64,000 bases of DNA, from positions 806,001 through 870,000 of the forward strand of contig NZ_KE386496.1 of assembly GCF_000427445.1 (NCBI RefSeq), given 5' to 3'. Below the pieces are notes generated by a model. That model was given only the letters and a program-made list of their open reading frames with translations, did not search any database and was not told where the DNA came from. The stretch comes from Methylocapsa acidiphila B2 (GTDB lineage: Bacteria; Pseudomonadota; Alphaproteobacteria; Rhizobiales; Beijerinckiaceae). Of the stretch, positions 1 to 8,237 are shown piece after piece. Numbering within the stretch: position 1 is the stretch's first letter; each line of letters starts with the position of its first letter. Made by a program: the position numbers and the translations under genes.

Positions 1-1
1 G

Positions 2-562
2 AAAAAGGTTGCGTCGAAGCCGGCTAAAGCCAGGGGCGGAGCGCAGCAAGCCGGCGCTGCTCTCTCGGACAAACATTCGCTGAAGCCGGCGCCGGGCGCC
101 GCGCCGTCGAGCCCGGCGTCGACTGGAAGGGAACAGGCGGGGCTGGCCTTGCCCTATGATCTCGGGCCGACGATTTTCCGCGCGGTCGCCGTGCCCCTGC
201 CGACGCAGGGCGGCGACGAGGCGATGAGCTATAAGGTCATCGTGTTCGGGATGCTGGAACGGGCGAAGCATTATCCGCAGGCGGCGATTGATCGCCACGC
301 GCGCGGCGTCTCCGTGGTCGGCTTCTCGGTGGACGAGGCCGGGGAGGCGATGAACGTGTCTTTGCTTCGATCGAGCGGGGAAGCGGATCTCGACGAGGAG
401 AGCGTCGCGCTAGTTCGCCGCGCGGCGCCTTTTCCCGCGCCCCCGGCGGGAGCGCAACGCTTTTTCGCGGCGCAAATCGACTTCGGAATAGGAGAAGAAA
501 GAGCCGAGCCGCAGCCGAACAGCCAGTCCAAGCCGCCGGAAGCCGACTCCAATCCGGAATGA
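2..562 (+). CDS. TonB family protein, C-terminal part (5' end outside window)
   Basis: The reading frame is open from base 2, so the start lies upstream of the window. The first ~50 visible residues are rich in Ala, Pro and Lys, like the periplasm-spanning linker of TonB proteins. The last ~100 residues resemble a TonB C-terminal domain: a basic [12 protein letters not shown] segment, then a G-x-V-x-F-x-V-like strand and a residue run ending in an R-R-A-A-P-F-P-P-like motif, where TonB proteins have the A-x-P-F-P-x-P signature. Such proteins couple inner-membrane proton motive force (ExbB/ExbD) to outer-membrane receptors. An acidic tail follows the domain. No partner genes are visible in the window. 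Confidence 0.7.
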   Translation, partial: KKVASKPAKARGGAQQAGAALSDKHSLKPAPGAAPSSPASTGREQAGLALPYDLGPTIFRAVAVPLPTQGGDEAMSYKVIVFGMLERAKHYPQAAIDRHARGVSVVGFSVDEAGEAMNVSLLRSSGEADLDEESVALVRRAAPFPAPPAGAQRFFAAQIDFGIGEERAEPQPNSQSKPPEADSNPE

Positions 563-573
563 CATGAAGAAAA

Positions 574-650
574 TGGTCGGAGTGAGAGGATTCGAACCTC
601 CGACCCCCTCGTCCCGAACGAGGTGCGCTACCAGGCTGCGCTACACTCCG
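574..650 (-). tRNA. tRNA-Pro (anticodon CGG)
   Basis: On the minus strand the sequence folds into a complete cloverleaf of 77 nt including an encoded CCA at 574-576. The 7-bp acceptor stem is CGGAGTG paired with CACTCCG. The anticodon stem CCTCG/CGAGG encloses the loop TTCGGGA, giving anticodon CGG (proline). The T arm carries the GGTTCGAATCC consensus. Confidence 0.97.
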
Positions 651-832
651 ACGCGCGGCTGAAATCTTGCTCGGCCGCATCCCGGTAAGCCGCCTTATAG
701 CGGCGCATTCCCGCCTCCGCAAGCGGTTCGGGCGTCCAGCGCGGCTTTATCCATGCTCACGCGCCTTGACGCTCGGCAAAGGGCAGGCGGCGGCGCGAAG
801 TCTCACTGGCGGCCGCGCCGCGCGCTCGAGCA

Positions 833-2353
833 TCAGGGCAGGGCCAAAGCGACGAACCGGACCTCGCCTTGAGCATTGGCGACGAGCAGCAGAGCCGATT
901 TCTTGCCGCCGCTTTTCAGCGTCTGCAGCTTCTTATTGACGTCGGATACGTCCTTAACCGCCTCTTGATTGATTTCTTGGATGACGTCGCCGACCTGAAT
1001 ATGTTTTTCGGCCGCACCGGAGTCGGGATCGACGGCCGTCACGACGACGCCCGAACCGATGCTGCTCTTGATCGAGAATTTTTGCCGCAACTCGTCGGAG
1101 AGGCCCGAGAACTCCATCCCGAGCGCCTTTTCGACGGCGCTGGCGGCCGGCCCTTTACCCGATTCGCCCCGCTTGACCGCCGCCTTGACCGGCTTCTCAT
1201 TATCCTCAAGTCGACCGAGCTTGATGGTCTTCACGAGCTCCTTGCCCTGACGCAAGATCACGACCTCGACATCCTTGCCGACCGGCGCGGAAGCCACGAT
1301 CTTCGGCAAATCGCGGGATTCCTTGATCTCGACGCCGTCGAATTTGACGATCACGTCGCCGGCCTGCAGCCCGGCGGCTTTAGCGGGGCCTTTGTCGTCG
1401 GTGCCGGCGACAAGCGCGCCATGCGCCGCGCCGAGATTGAGGCTTTCAGCGATGGTCTCGTCGACATTCTGGATGCGCACGCCGAGCCAGCCGCGGCGCG
1501 TCTCTCCGAATTTTTGCAATTGCTCGATGACGGGCATCACAGTGGCTGCTGGCGTGGCGAAGCCGATGCCGATCGATCCGCCGGACGGAGAAAGAATGGC
1601 CGTGTTGATGCCGATGACTTCTCCGGCCATGTTGAATAGCGGACCGCCGGAATTGCCTTTGTTTATGGCGGCGTCCGTCTGGAAATAATTATCGTAAGGG
1701 CCTGAATCTATATTGCGGTTGCGCGCCGAGATGATGCCCGAGGTCACCGTCCCGCCGAGGCCGAAAGGATTGCCGACCGCGACGACCCAGTCGCCGACCC
1801 GCATCTTGTCGCTATCGCCGAATTTGGCGGCCTTCAGCGGCTTGTCCGGCTTGACCTTGAGGACGGCGACATCGACTTTGGCGTCCTTGCCAAGGACTTC
1901 GGCCTTCAGTTTCTGCCCGTCGGTGAAGATGACCGTCACCTCGTTAGCGTCTGCGATGACGTGATTATTGGTGATGACGATGCCGGACGGATCGATGACG
2001 AAACCAGAGCCAAGGGAGTTCGACTTCCGCTCGCGTTGGCGTGGGCTCGGAGCCTCGCCGCCGCCCTGTTGTTGCCGGCGACGAAAAAATTCCTCGAATA
2101 GATCGTCGAAGGGCGTGCCGGGCTCCAATTGCGGCGCCGCTCCCGCGTGCTTTTCGTCGATGGTCTGGGTCGCGGAGATATTGACGACCGTGTCGCTCAC
2201 CTGATCCGCGAGATCGGCGAGGGAGTCTGGCCCCCGCGCGAAAGCGGAAGACCCAGCGAGAATCGGCAGCGCGCCGACGCCGATGGCGAGCGTCGCGCAG
2301 CAGGCGACGGCTCCGGCCATGGCGGCGCGGCGAGATTTCGCGAACAAACCCAT
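833..2353 (-). CDS. degP: Do-family periplasmic serine protease DegP/HtrA
   Basis: Secreted serine protease/chaperone for misfolded envelope proteins. Start chosen at 2353 because it has an AGGGAG ribosome site and begins a signal peptide (hydrophobic stretch about residues 10-38, cleavage near SAFA-R); an in-frame ATG 45 bases upstream lacks this. The trypsin-like domain shows the triad His131 (TNNHVIAD), Asp161 (DVAVLK) and Ser235 (GNSGGPLF). Two PDZ domains follow: the first around LGVRIQNVDE to the EIKESRDL region, the second at the C-terminus around SGVVVTAVDPDSGAA. Total 506 residues, usual for the DegP/MucD group. It is monocistronic between tRNA-Pro and a DUF2252 gene. Confidence 0.95.
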   Translation of the reverse strand: MGLFAKSRRAAMAGAVACCATLAIGVGALPILAGSSAFARGPDSLADLADQVSDTVVNISATQTIDEKHAGAAPQLEPGTPFDDLFEEFFRRRQQQGGGEAPSPRQRERKSNSLGSGFVIDPSGIVITNNHVIADANEVTVIFTDGQKLKAEVLGKDAKVDVAVLKVKPDKPLKAAKFGDSDKMRVGDWVVAVGNPFGLGGTVTSGIISARNRNIDSGPYDNYFQTDAAINKGNSGGPLFNMAGEVIGINTAILSPSGGSIGIGFATPAATVMPVIEQLQKFGETRRGWLGVRIQNVDETIAESLNLGAAHGALVAGTDDKGPAKAAGLQAGDVIVKFDGVEIKESRDLPKIVASAPVGKDVEVVILRQGKELVKTIKLGRLEDNEKPVKAAVKRGESGKGPAASAVEKALGMEFSGLSDELRQKFSIKSSIGSGVVVTAVDPDSGAAEKHIQVGDVIQEINQEAVKDVSDVNKKLQTLKSGGKKSALLLVANAQGEVRFVALALP

Positions 2354-2667
2354 AAAGATGATCTCCCTGCGATCGCGCATTGTTAGTTCTGGCGCCATTC
2401 GGCGACCTCGGTCGGATGAAACGTCTAGATCGTTACGGAATCGCTCAATTTGAGACGACGCAAGCTTATTCCGATCAAATATCGGTCAATGATTCGGAAC
2501 GTCGCCGCACCCTGCGGGTCTATGCGTCGAAGCGCCAAGTCGCCAACGCAGCGGAAAGCCGGCTCGCGAGCAGCAAAACCCCACCGAAGGCGTCAAATTC
2601 TAGCCATAGGCGCAGGCCGACGCAATGCGCGCAGGGCGGAGAGGGCCCTCGGCGCGGATATTCTGGC
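2354..2667. other. Intergenic region upstream of degP
   Basis: Between two minus-strand genes. It must hold the degP promoter, but no convincing -35/-10 pair was found. The only local symmetry seen is a short inverted repeat CCGAT-N5-ATCGG at 2471-2485. No credible coding sequence. Confidence 0.5.
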
Positions 2668-4083
2668 CTATTCGGCGACAGCGCTCAAGCGAGCCCTCGG
2701 TAGGCCGGTGCTTTTGTCGATCGCCGCGACGAGCAAGGCGTGATCATGATCGGTTTGCGCGGCATAGGCCATTGCGAAAGAGGCGAGGGCGTCGTCGAGA
2801 ACGTCCGATTTTCCCATATAGCCCGCGATCAGAGCCGGATCGCCGGTGCGCGCATGGGCGCGCGCCAAGGTGCGGCCGCAAAGATTAGCATAGGCCTCCA
2901 AGGCCTTGGCCTCGATGACCTCGCCGATGGAGCCGAGGCGCCGGTTCTTGAGCCTCCGCACGTAGAACTGCCGATGGGACTTCACATCTTTTGTCCAGCC
3001 GAGGAAGAGATCGCTCGCAGCCTGCAGAGCGCGCTGGCCCTCGACAACGCGTCGGCCTTGCTGGCGGGGTTCGTCCGACGGCGGCGCAATCTTCTCGAGA
3101 ACCGAATGAAGCGCCTCCTTGACCTGGAGAAACATTGGTTCCTCGTCCGGGGTCATGAAGAGGCCGACGGCGCAATAGGTGCCGACGCTGCCGACGCCGA
3201 CCACCTTCATGGCGAGGTCGCGCAACGCATAGCGCTCGAACAAGGCGCGCCGTTCCGGCAAAAGCGTGTTGCCGTAGCCGGAAAAGGCCGAATGCGCGTG
3301 AATCTTTTGGGCTTTCTCGGTCTCGGTGGTGAAATGATAGATAAGGGGCGGACGATCCTCGATATGCGCCTCGCCGCCTGTTTCCTCCGCGAGATGCGGG
3401 AAATTATCGTCGGCTGCGAGATCTTTTTTTGCTTTGACCAAGGTCGATAGAAGCCTCTCGCGAAGCTTCGCGTCTTCGATGCGCAGGACCTCTTTTTCAA
3501 TCTCCATGCTGATGTACCAGACCTCGAGCGGCGTCTTTTCGGCAAGGTCGAGCATGAAATCGCGATAGGCCTTCACGGCGCTTCGAGCGATGGCGCGGGC
3601 CTTCTTGTCCGGCATATGCGCGTCGCGCGCGGCGACCGCGACGCTGGTCGCGAGCCGTTTCAGATCGATGGTGAAATCCACCCCCGGCAACGTCTCGTCG
3701 AAATCGTTGATGTCGAACAGCGCGCGTCCTTCGGCGCTGGAGAAGGCGCCGAAATTCATCAAATGGCAGTCGCCGCAGGCTTGCACATTCGCGCCAACGC
3801 CGAGTTGCGGGAACTGCGCCAGATCATGGGCCATCACCGCAGCGGCCCCACGGAAGAAGTAAAACGGCGAGGCGGCCATGCGCTTGTAGCGGATGGGCAG
3901 CAATTCGGGGATGCGCTCCGCATCGGTCTCGGCGAGTATCGCCACAGGATCGCGCTCCGACGCTGGCGGGCAATCGGCATGGGCTTCACGCGGAACCTTA
4001 TGGCGCAGCGCTTTGCCGGCCTCATGGCGCTCCGCGCGCGGCCGCCCTTTTTCACGACGACCGATCGTCTCCGCATCTGTCAT
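2668..4083 (-). CDS. DUF2252 family protein
   Basis: 471-residue cytoplasmic protein matching the DUF2252 family, whose fold is related to aminoglycoside-phosphotransferase/kinase-like proteins; no reaction is established. Visible family hallmarks are FYFFRGAA near residue 73, the CGDCHLMNFGAF segment (a G-D-x-H-x-x-N-F-G motif resembling the catalytic loop of phosphotransferases), DINDFDE just after it, and a long helical C-terminal half. The N-terminal ~40 residues are highly charged. It stands alone on the minus strand. A possible EcfG-type promoter lies 85-110 bases upstream (see 4168-4192). Confidence 0.85.
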   Translation of the reverse strand: MTDAETIGRREKGRPRAERHEAGKALRHKVPREAHADCPPASERDPVAILAETDAERIPELLPIRYKRMAASPFYFFRGAAAVMAHDLAQFPQLGVGANVQACGDCHLMNFGAFSSAEGRALFDINDFDETLPGVDFTIDLKRLATSVAVAARDAHMPDKKARAIARSAVKAYRDFMLDLAEKTPLEVWYISMEIEKEVLRIEDAKLRERLLSTLVKAKKDLAADDNFPHLAEETGGEAHIEDRPPLIYHFTTETEKAQKIHAHSAFSGYGNTLLPERRALFERYALRDLAMKVVGVGSVGTYCAVGLFMTPDEEPMFLQVKEALHSVLEKIAPPSDEPRQQGRRVVEGQRALQAASDLFLGWTKDVKSHRQFYVRRLKNRRLGSIGEVIEAKALEAYANLCGRTLARAHARTGDPALIAGYMGKSDVLDDALASFAMAYAAQTDHDHALLVAAIDKSTGLPRARLSAVAE

Positions 4084-4167
4084 GATGGCCCTCCATGGAT
4101 CGAGCTGCGCTTTTTACGCATGCGACAAAGGGATCGCGGCGGGCGCGGCGATTCGCGTTGTCCGACA

Positions 4168-4192
4168 ATCGTGCAGAAAGGAATTTGGTTCC
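4168..4192 (-). promoter_or_regulatory. Weak candidate EcfG-type promoter upstream of the DUF2252 gene
   Basis: On the minus strand GGAAC (4192-4188) is followed after 16 bases by CGAT (4171-4168). The alphaproteobacterial general-stress sigma factor EcfG prefers GGAAC-N16/17-CGTT, so the -35 is perfect and the -10 has one mismatch. Chance occurrence is quite possible. Confidence 0.25.
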
Positions 4193-4375
4193 GCTCATCC
4201 GCTCCGAGCGCTCTTGCGCGCCGCTGGCGACCGGGCCGATCCAGTCGGTTGGGGCGAGAGGATTTTCATCCTGGAGGCCATTGTGAAACTTTAGCTACTT
4301 AGCGTAATGTCCGGCGTTTGCAGTTCCGCTTTCGGCGTTCCACAATATAAATCTTCTCTAGGCTCGGCTCCCGAC

Positions 4376-4678
4376 ATGACTGACGAAAATCCTGAAAACT
4401 GGCGGTATTTTGTGTCCTATACCGGGGTCAAGCTGCCCGTGAAATTGGTCAATCCGCTCGAAATCGCCGATCTCAATCATCGCAACACCTATATCCGCGC
4501 GACATTCGACGCGTTGGAGCGGCTCACCGGCTTCGACAAAATGGTCTATGGCGAAGTGGAGATCTGGCATCGTTACGAATACGATGAAGCTGGCGTCCTG
4601 CGCCGCGCTGAGATCAGCATGGATGGCGACGTCACCGAGATGAATTTCGATGAAAGCGGCGTCCTGGTCACCGCGTGA
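4376..4678 (+). CDS. DUF6156 family small protein
   Basis: 100-residue cytoplasmic protein with no signal or membrane segment. It opens with NWRYFVSYTGVKLPVKLVNPL and continues NRNTYIRATFD-like, features that I associate with the uncharacterised DUF6156 family; function unknown. Start taken at 4376 (MTDENPEN), because the 23 residues upstream in the same frame are not family-like. It is followed after 46 bases by the ybjQ-like gene and then an SRPBCC gene on the same strand, so the three may be co-transcribed. Confidence 0.7.
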   Translation: MTDENPENWRYFVSYTGVKLPVKLVNPLEIADLNHRNTYIRATFDALERLTGFDKMVYGEVEIWHRYEYDEAGVLRRAEISMDGDVTEMNFDESGVLVTA

Positions 4679-4724
4679 TTGGCGCGGCATCGGAGTCCGC
4701 TGGGAATGAAGGGGTTGCACGCCG

Positions 4725-5051
4725 ATGATCGTCTCCACCACCAATGAGGTCGCCGGGTTCAAGATCGTCCGCCACCTCGGCTTGGTCCGCGGGATCACGG
4801 TGCGCTCGCGGAGCGTCGTCGGTAATTTCGTCGGCGGCATTCAATCGATTTTCGGCGGCCAGATCACGGCCTATGCCGAGCTCGCCGAGCATGCCCGCCA
4901 GGAGGCCTTCGACCTGATGTGCGAGCACGCCTCCCAAGGGGGAGCCAACGCCGTCGTCGGCATGCGCTATGACGCCAATGACATTATGGACGGCATAACC
5001 GAAGTGCTCGCCTATGGCAGCGCGGTTTGGGTTGAGCCCGTCAACGGGTGA
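4725..5051 (+). CDS. YbjQ family protein (DUF74)
   Basis: 108-residue protein of the YbjQ/UPF0145 family. The hallmarks are the VSTTNEVAGFKI start, the GLVRGITVRSRS strand, IQSIFGGQITAYAELAEHARQEA helix and the GANAVVGMRYD segment. Members form small pentameric rings; no firm cellular role is known. Length is typical. It sits between the DUF6156 gene and an SRPBCC gene in the same orientation. Confidence 0.9.
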   Translation: MIVSTTNEVAGFKIVRHLGLVRGITVRSRSVVGNFVGGIQSIFGGQITAYAELAEHARQEAFDLMCEHASQGGANAVVGMRYDANDIMDGITEVLAYGSAVWVEPVNG

Positions 5052-5072
5052 AGGTTTCGCGGGGATAGGCCG

Positions 5073-5537
5073 GTGGCGGACGAAGCGCAATCACGATCGA
5101 TCATGGTCGAAGGCATGCTGGTGCAGCCGGCCGAGACCATTTGGCGCGCTCTGACCGAGCCGGATTTAATCGCGCGCTGGTTCATGCCCAATAGTTTCGC
5201 CGCCGAGGTCGGGCATAAATATGTCTTCCGCAGCGCGCCGATCGGCGACTGGGACGGGGTCTCCGGCGGCGAGATTCTCGACGCCGATCCGTTTTGGCGG
5301 CTGCGCTACACTTGGCGCGGCGGCTCGCACGAGCTGCCGGGCTTCGGCCATTATATCGACACCGTGCTGACCTGGACGCTGTCGCCCTTGCCCAATGGCA
5401 CCCATGTGCGGCTCGAGCATAGCGGCTTCACCGAGGATTCCGCCGCCGTCTATGCGATCATGAACAGCGAAAACGGCTGGAGCGCCGTGATGAACCGCCT
5501 TGCGAAAGTCGTCGTGGAGCTCGACGAGGCGGATTGA
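5073..5537 (+). CDS. SRPBCC family protein (AHSA1-like)
   Basis: 154-residue START/Bet v1-like ligand-binding protein of the AHSA1 (activator of Hsp90 ATPase-like) group. Visible markers: PAETIWRALTEPDLIARWFMP at residues ~18-37, a run of alternating beta strands, and the C-terminal helix ENGWSAVMNRLAKVV. It begins with GTG at 5073, 21 bases after the ybjQ stop, suggesting co-expression. Ligand unknown. Confidence 0.85.
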   Translation: MADEAQSRSIMVEGMLVQPAETIWRALTEPDLIARWFMPNSFAAEVGHKYVFRSAPIGDWDGVSGGEILDADPFWRLRYTWRGGSHELPGFGHYIDTVLTWTLSPLPNGTHVRLEHSGFTEDSAAVYAIMNSENGWSAVMNRLAKVVVELDEAD

Positions 5538-5580
5538 GGTCCAGGCCGCGCCGAGCGACCTCAACATTTGGCCTGCGTAA

Positions 5581-6114
5581 ATGCTGTCGACGATCGTTTT
5601 TCTCCAGGATGAATCCGCTGGCCCCGCGAGGGCGGACGCCAATTACGTCGTGCGCCTGGTGCGGTCGCTGGCCTCTCTCATCGCAGCCAATGTCGAGGGC
5701 CTTTTGCGAGACGTCGCGATCGCCGGCCCGCGCGGGCAGGGCCTTGATATTGTCGCGGACGAGGCTGGATGCGGCCTGATCGAAGCGGAGACAGAGGCGC
5801 AATGGCTTCGCCTCGCGCTCGAGGCCGCGCGTGGTCCGGATATCCTGCTTCTTCGCGCCGGGCGCGCGCCGGAAGCCGGCTTTATCGAGGAAGCGCGCGA
5901 TTTTTTGGCGCGGCGCGGGAGCGGCCATCGCGCGGCGCGCCTTCACGCCGTCCCGGAAACGCTTTTCGAGCGTCTCTTTCCCGATCGCGCGCCGCTCGCA
6001 GGCCTGATCGCGCCGCGTGAGCTTTATCTCCGCGCGCCGGCGACGGGATTTCCTGGTCTTGCCCGCGCGATCGGCCCCGCCGCTGCTTTCCGCGCACGGG
6101 CGCGGCGGACCTGA
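5581..6114 (+). CDS. Glycosyltransferase-like protein, degenerate
   Basis: 177-residue protein. Its layout (LSTIVFLQDE start, a GPDILLLRAG stretch in mid-protein where family 2 glycosyltransferases have their DxD strand, then an EAGFIEEARDFL helix) resembles small alphaproteobacterial proteins annotated as glycosyltransferase family 2-like. No DxD motif is seen, so catalysis is doubtful. Predicted cytoplasmic. It ends convergently 32 bases from the zinc protease gene. Confidence 0.5.
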   Translation: MLSTIVFLQDESAGPARADANYVVRLVRSLASLIAANVEGLLRDVAIAGPRGQGLDIVADEAGCGLIEAETEAQWLRLALEAARGPDILLLRAGRAPEAGFIEEARDFLARRGSGHRAARLHAVPETLFERLFPDRAPLAGLIAPRELYLRAPATGFPGLARAIGPAAAFRARARRT

Positions 6115-6146
6115 TTGTCAGAGCCGCAAGCTTTCCTCAAGCTCTC

Positions 6147-7043
6147 TTATTGAGCGAAAGTGTTGCAGGAATCGACTTCGCCCGATTTCAGCCCCGCGTT
6201 GAGCCATTGCTGGCGCTGCGCGGACGAGCCATGGGTGAAGGAATCCGGCACGACATAGCCGCGCGAGGCTTTTTGCAGCTGGTCGTCGCCGATCGCCTGC
6301 GCGGTCGCGACGGCTTTCTCCACGTCCCCGGGCTCCAGGATCTGATATTTGCGATTGGCGTTGGCGGCCCAGACGCCGGCGAGGCAATCCGCCATCAGCT
6401 CGACGCGAACCGAGAGCGCATTCGCCTGGGCCTTGCTCGAGGCGCGGGCCTGCGCCGCCTGGACCTTCGGCAAGATGCCGAGAAGGTTCTGCACGTGATG
6501 GCCGATCTCATGCGAGATGACGTAGGCATAGGCGAAATCGCCGCCGCCGCCGAGACGCTGCTTCATCTCCTGGAAGAAGGAGGTGTCGAGATAGATCTTT
6601 TGATCGTTCGGGCAATAGAACGGCCCCATAGCCGCCTGAGCGCCGCCGCAGCCGGATCTCGTTCCGCCCTTGTACATGACCAAGGTGGGATTGACGTAGC
6701 GGACGCCCTTTTGCGCCGGGAGAATCTCGGACCAGATGTCCTCGTTCTCGGCGAGGACCGCGGCGACGAACTGCCCCATTTGATCGGATGGGGACCCGGC
6801 CTGCCGCTGCGGCGCTTGCTGCGTGGTTTGCGCGCCATGGCGCATGCCGTTCACAAGCTCGGCGCCGCCGATCAGCAGGCGCGGATCGACCCCGAGCGCC
6901 CAGCCGATAAGGCCCAGAACGACAATTGCTCCAATGCCTAGGCCCCCGCCACCGCCGCCGAAGCTCGGGCCGCTGGAGCCTCCGTAGCCGTCATCGCGGC
7001 GATCCTCGATATTGTCGGAGCGGCGGTAATCTTCCCATCTCAT
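6147..7043 (-). CDS. Neutral zinc metallopeptidase, YpfJ family
   Basis: 298-residue membrane-anchored protein. After a charged, glycine-rich N-terminus there is one transmembrane segment (about residues 35-50, IGAIVVLGLIGWALG). The rest is periplasmic and matches the putative neutral zinc metallopeptidase family (PF04228): zinc motif HEIGH at residues 178-182 within a VISHEIGHHVQNLLG helix, and the downstream ELMADCLAGVWA segment whose acidic residues would supply the third ligand. Substrate is unknown. Confidence 0.9.
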   Translation of the reverse strand: MRWEDYRRSDNIEDRRDDGYGGSSGPSFGGGGGGLGIGAIVVLGLIGWALGVDPRLLIGGAELVNGMRHGAQTTQQAPQRQAGSPSDQMGQFVAAVLAENEDIWSEILPAQKGVRYVNPTLVMYKGGTRSGCGGAQAAMGPFYCPNDQKIYLDTSFFQEMKQRLGGGGDFAYAYVISHEIGHHVQNLLGILPKVQAAQARASSKAQANALSVRVELMADCLAGVWAANANRKYQILEPGDVEKAVATAQAIGDDQLQKASRGYVVPDSFTHGSSAQRQQWLNAGLKSGEVDSCNTFAQ

Positions 7044-7201
7044 GGCGGGCTCCCGGCTCTTTATGTTTGAGCCTCACGAGAAGCAGTGACCGTGGCCTGG
7101 TCTCATGCGCGCCGAGGGCGCGCGCCGGCTGACCGGGCGTCAAGGGAGCTTTACGCCAATTTGGGCCGTATTTTCAAACGATCTCTTCCCGGCGCCGGCC
7201 G

Positions 7202-8083
7202 TCATTCGACCGCTTTTGCTGGTCCTGCGGCGTGTTGCGACGGCGGCTGCAGTCGCGCGATCTCCTTCGCAAGCAGGCGCAGGTCCTGCCACGCCAGCTT
7301 CTTCTGCGCCGGCTGGCGTAGAAGATAGGCGGGATGCAGCATCGCGAGCGCCTTGATGCGCTCCGCCCCGCTCAAATAGTCGAGCCAGCGGCCGCGCATG
7401 CGCATGATCCCGTCCTTGTTCCCGAGCAGAGTTTGGGCCGAAGCCGCGCCGAGGCAGACCAGGATCTTCGGATGGACGAGCTCGATCTGCCTTCGCGTGA
7501 AGGGCAGGCAGACCGAAGTCTCGAGCGGCGTCGGCGTGCGGTTTCCCGGCGGCCGCCAGGGCACCACATTGGCGATATAGACCTTGCTTCGGTCGAGTCC
7601 TATGGCCGCCAGCATCTTGTCGAGCAATTGCCCCGCGCGCCCAACGAAGGGAACGCCCTGGCGATCCTCGTCGGCGCCGGGGGCCTCGCCGACGAACATG
7701 ATCTCAGCCTGCGGATTTCCATCGCCGAAGACGAGCTGCGTCGCCGTCGCTTTGAGGCCGCAGCCTTCGAATTTCAAAAGCGCCTCGCGCAATTCGTCGA
7801 GAGTTTGCGCCGATGCGGCGCTCTCCCGCGCCGTCTGCTCGAGACGATCGGCAGGGAGCGCTGCGGGCGGTTCGCGTCGTTCACGGGGCGACTGGCGCGG
7901 AGGCGAGGCGGCCGCCTCTGGCTTCGGAGGCGCAGCGGCCGGGGCTGGTGCCTCTCCCAGCGGCGGCGAGAGCGCGGCGGCGCATTCGGCGAGCCGATCA
8001 TGCGGCGCGTCGTCGACCGCCATGTCAACGCCCATGGCGGAATACCAGCGCAGAAGCGCGATCAAATCCAAATCCGCGGCCAA
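7202..8083 (-). CDS. Uracil-DNA glycosylase family 4-like, two Fe-S ligand cysteines missing
   Basis: 293 residues. An N-terminal ~80-residue Pro/Ala-rich extension precedes the glycosylase domain, which has the family motifs [17 protein letters not shown] (residues 132-148) and [10 protein letters not shown] (177-186). It would excise uracil from DNA. Family 4 enzymes bind 4Fe-4S with four cysteines (C-x2-C near the N-terminus, K-C-R-P-P and A-C-x-P-F). Here the first is Phe105 and the third is Trp176 (VPWRPPGNR), leaving only Cys108 and Cys192. The cluster is therefore probably absent. It may belong to a divergent alphaproteobacterial branch. Confidence 0.85.
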   Translation of the reverse strand: MAADLDLIALLRWYSAMGVDMAVDDAPHDRLAECAAALSPPLGEAPAPAAAPPKPEAAASPPRQSPRERREPPAALPADRLEQTARESAASAQTLDELREALLKFEGCGLKATATQLVFGDGNPQAEIMFVGEAPGADEDRQGVPFVGRAGQLLDKMLAAIGLDRSKVYIANVVPWRPPGNRTPTPLETSVCLPFTRRQIELVHPKILVCLGAASAQTLLGNKDGIMRMRGRWLDYLSGAERIKALAMLHPAYLLRQPAQKKLAWQDLRLLAKEIARLQPPSQHAAGPAKAVE

Positions 8084-8237
8084 GTTTGCGCCCGTTCGAC
8101 GAAATCCAATGCCGCTCGCGAGGTTCGGCGCGGCAATTGAAGCAGGAACTTATATCGTATAGCCCTAAAGGTCCGTCGCACAGGCGTGGCCATGCCGACG
8201 GGACCCGACGAGCGCGTTCAAGAATCGAGAAACGATC

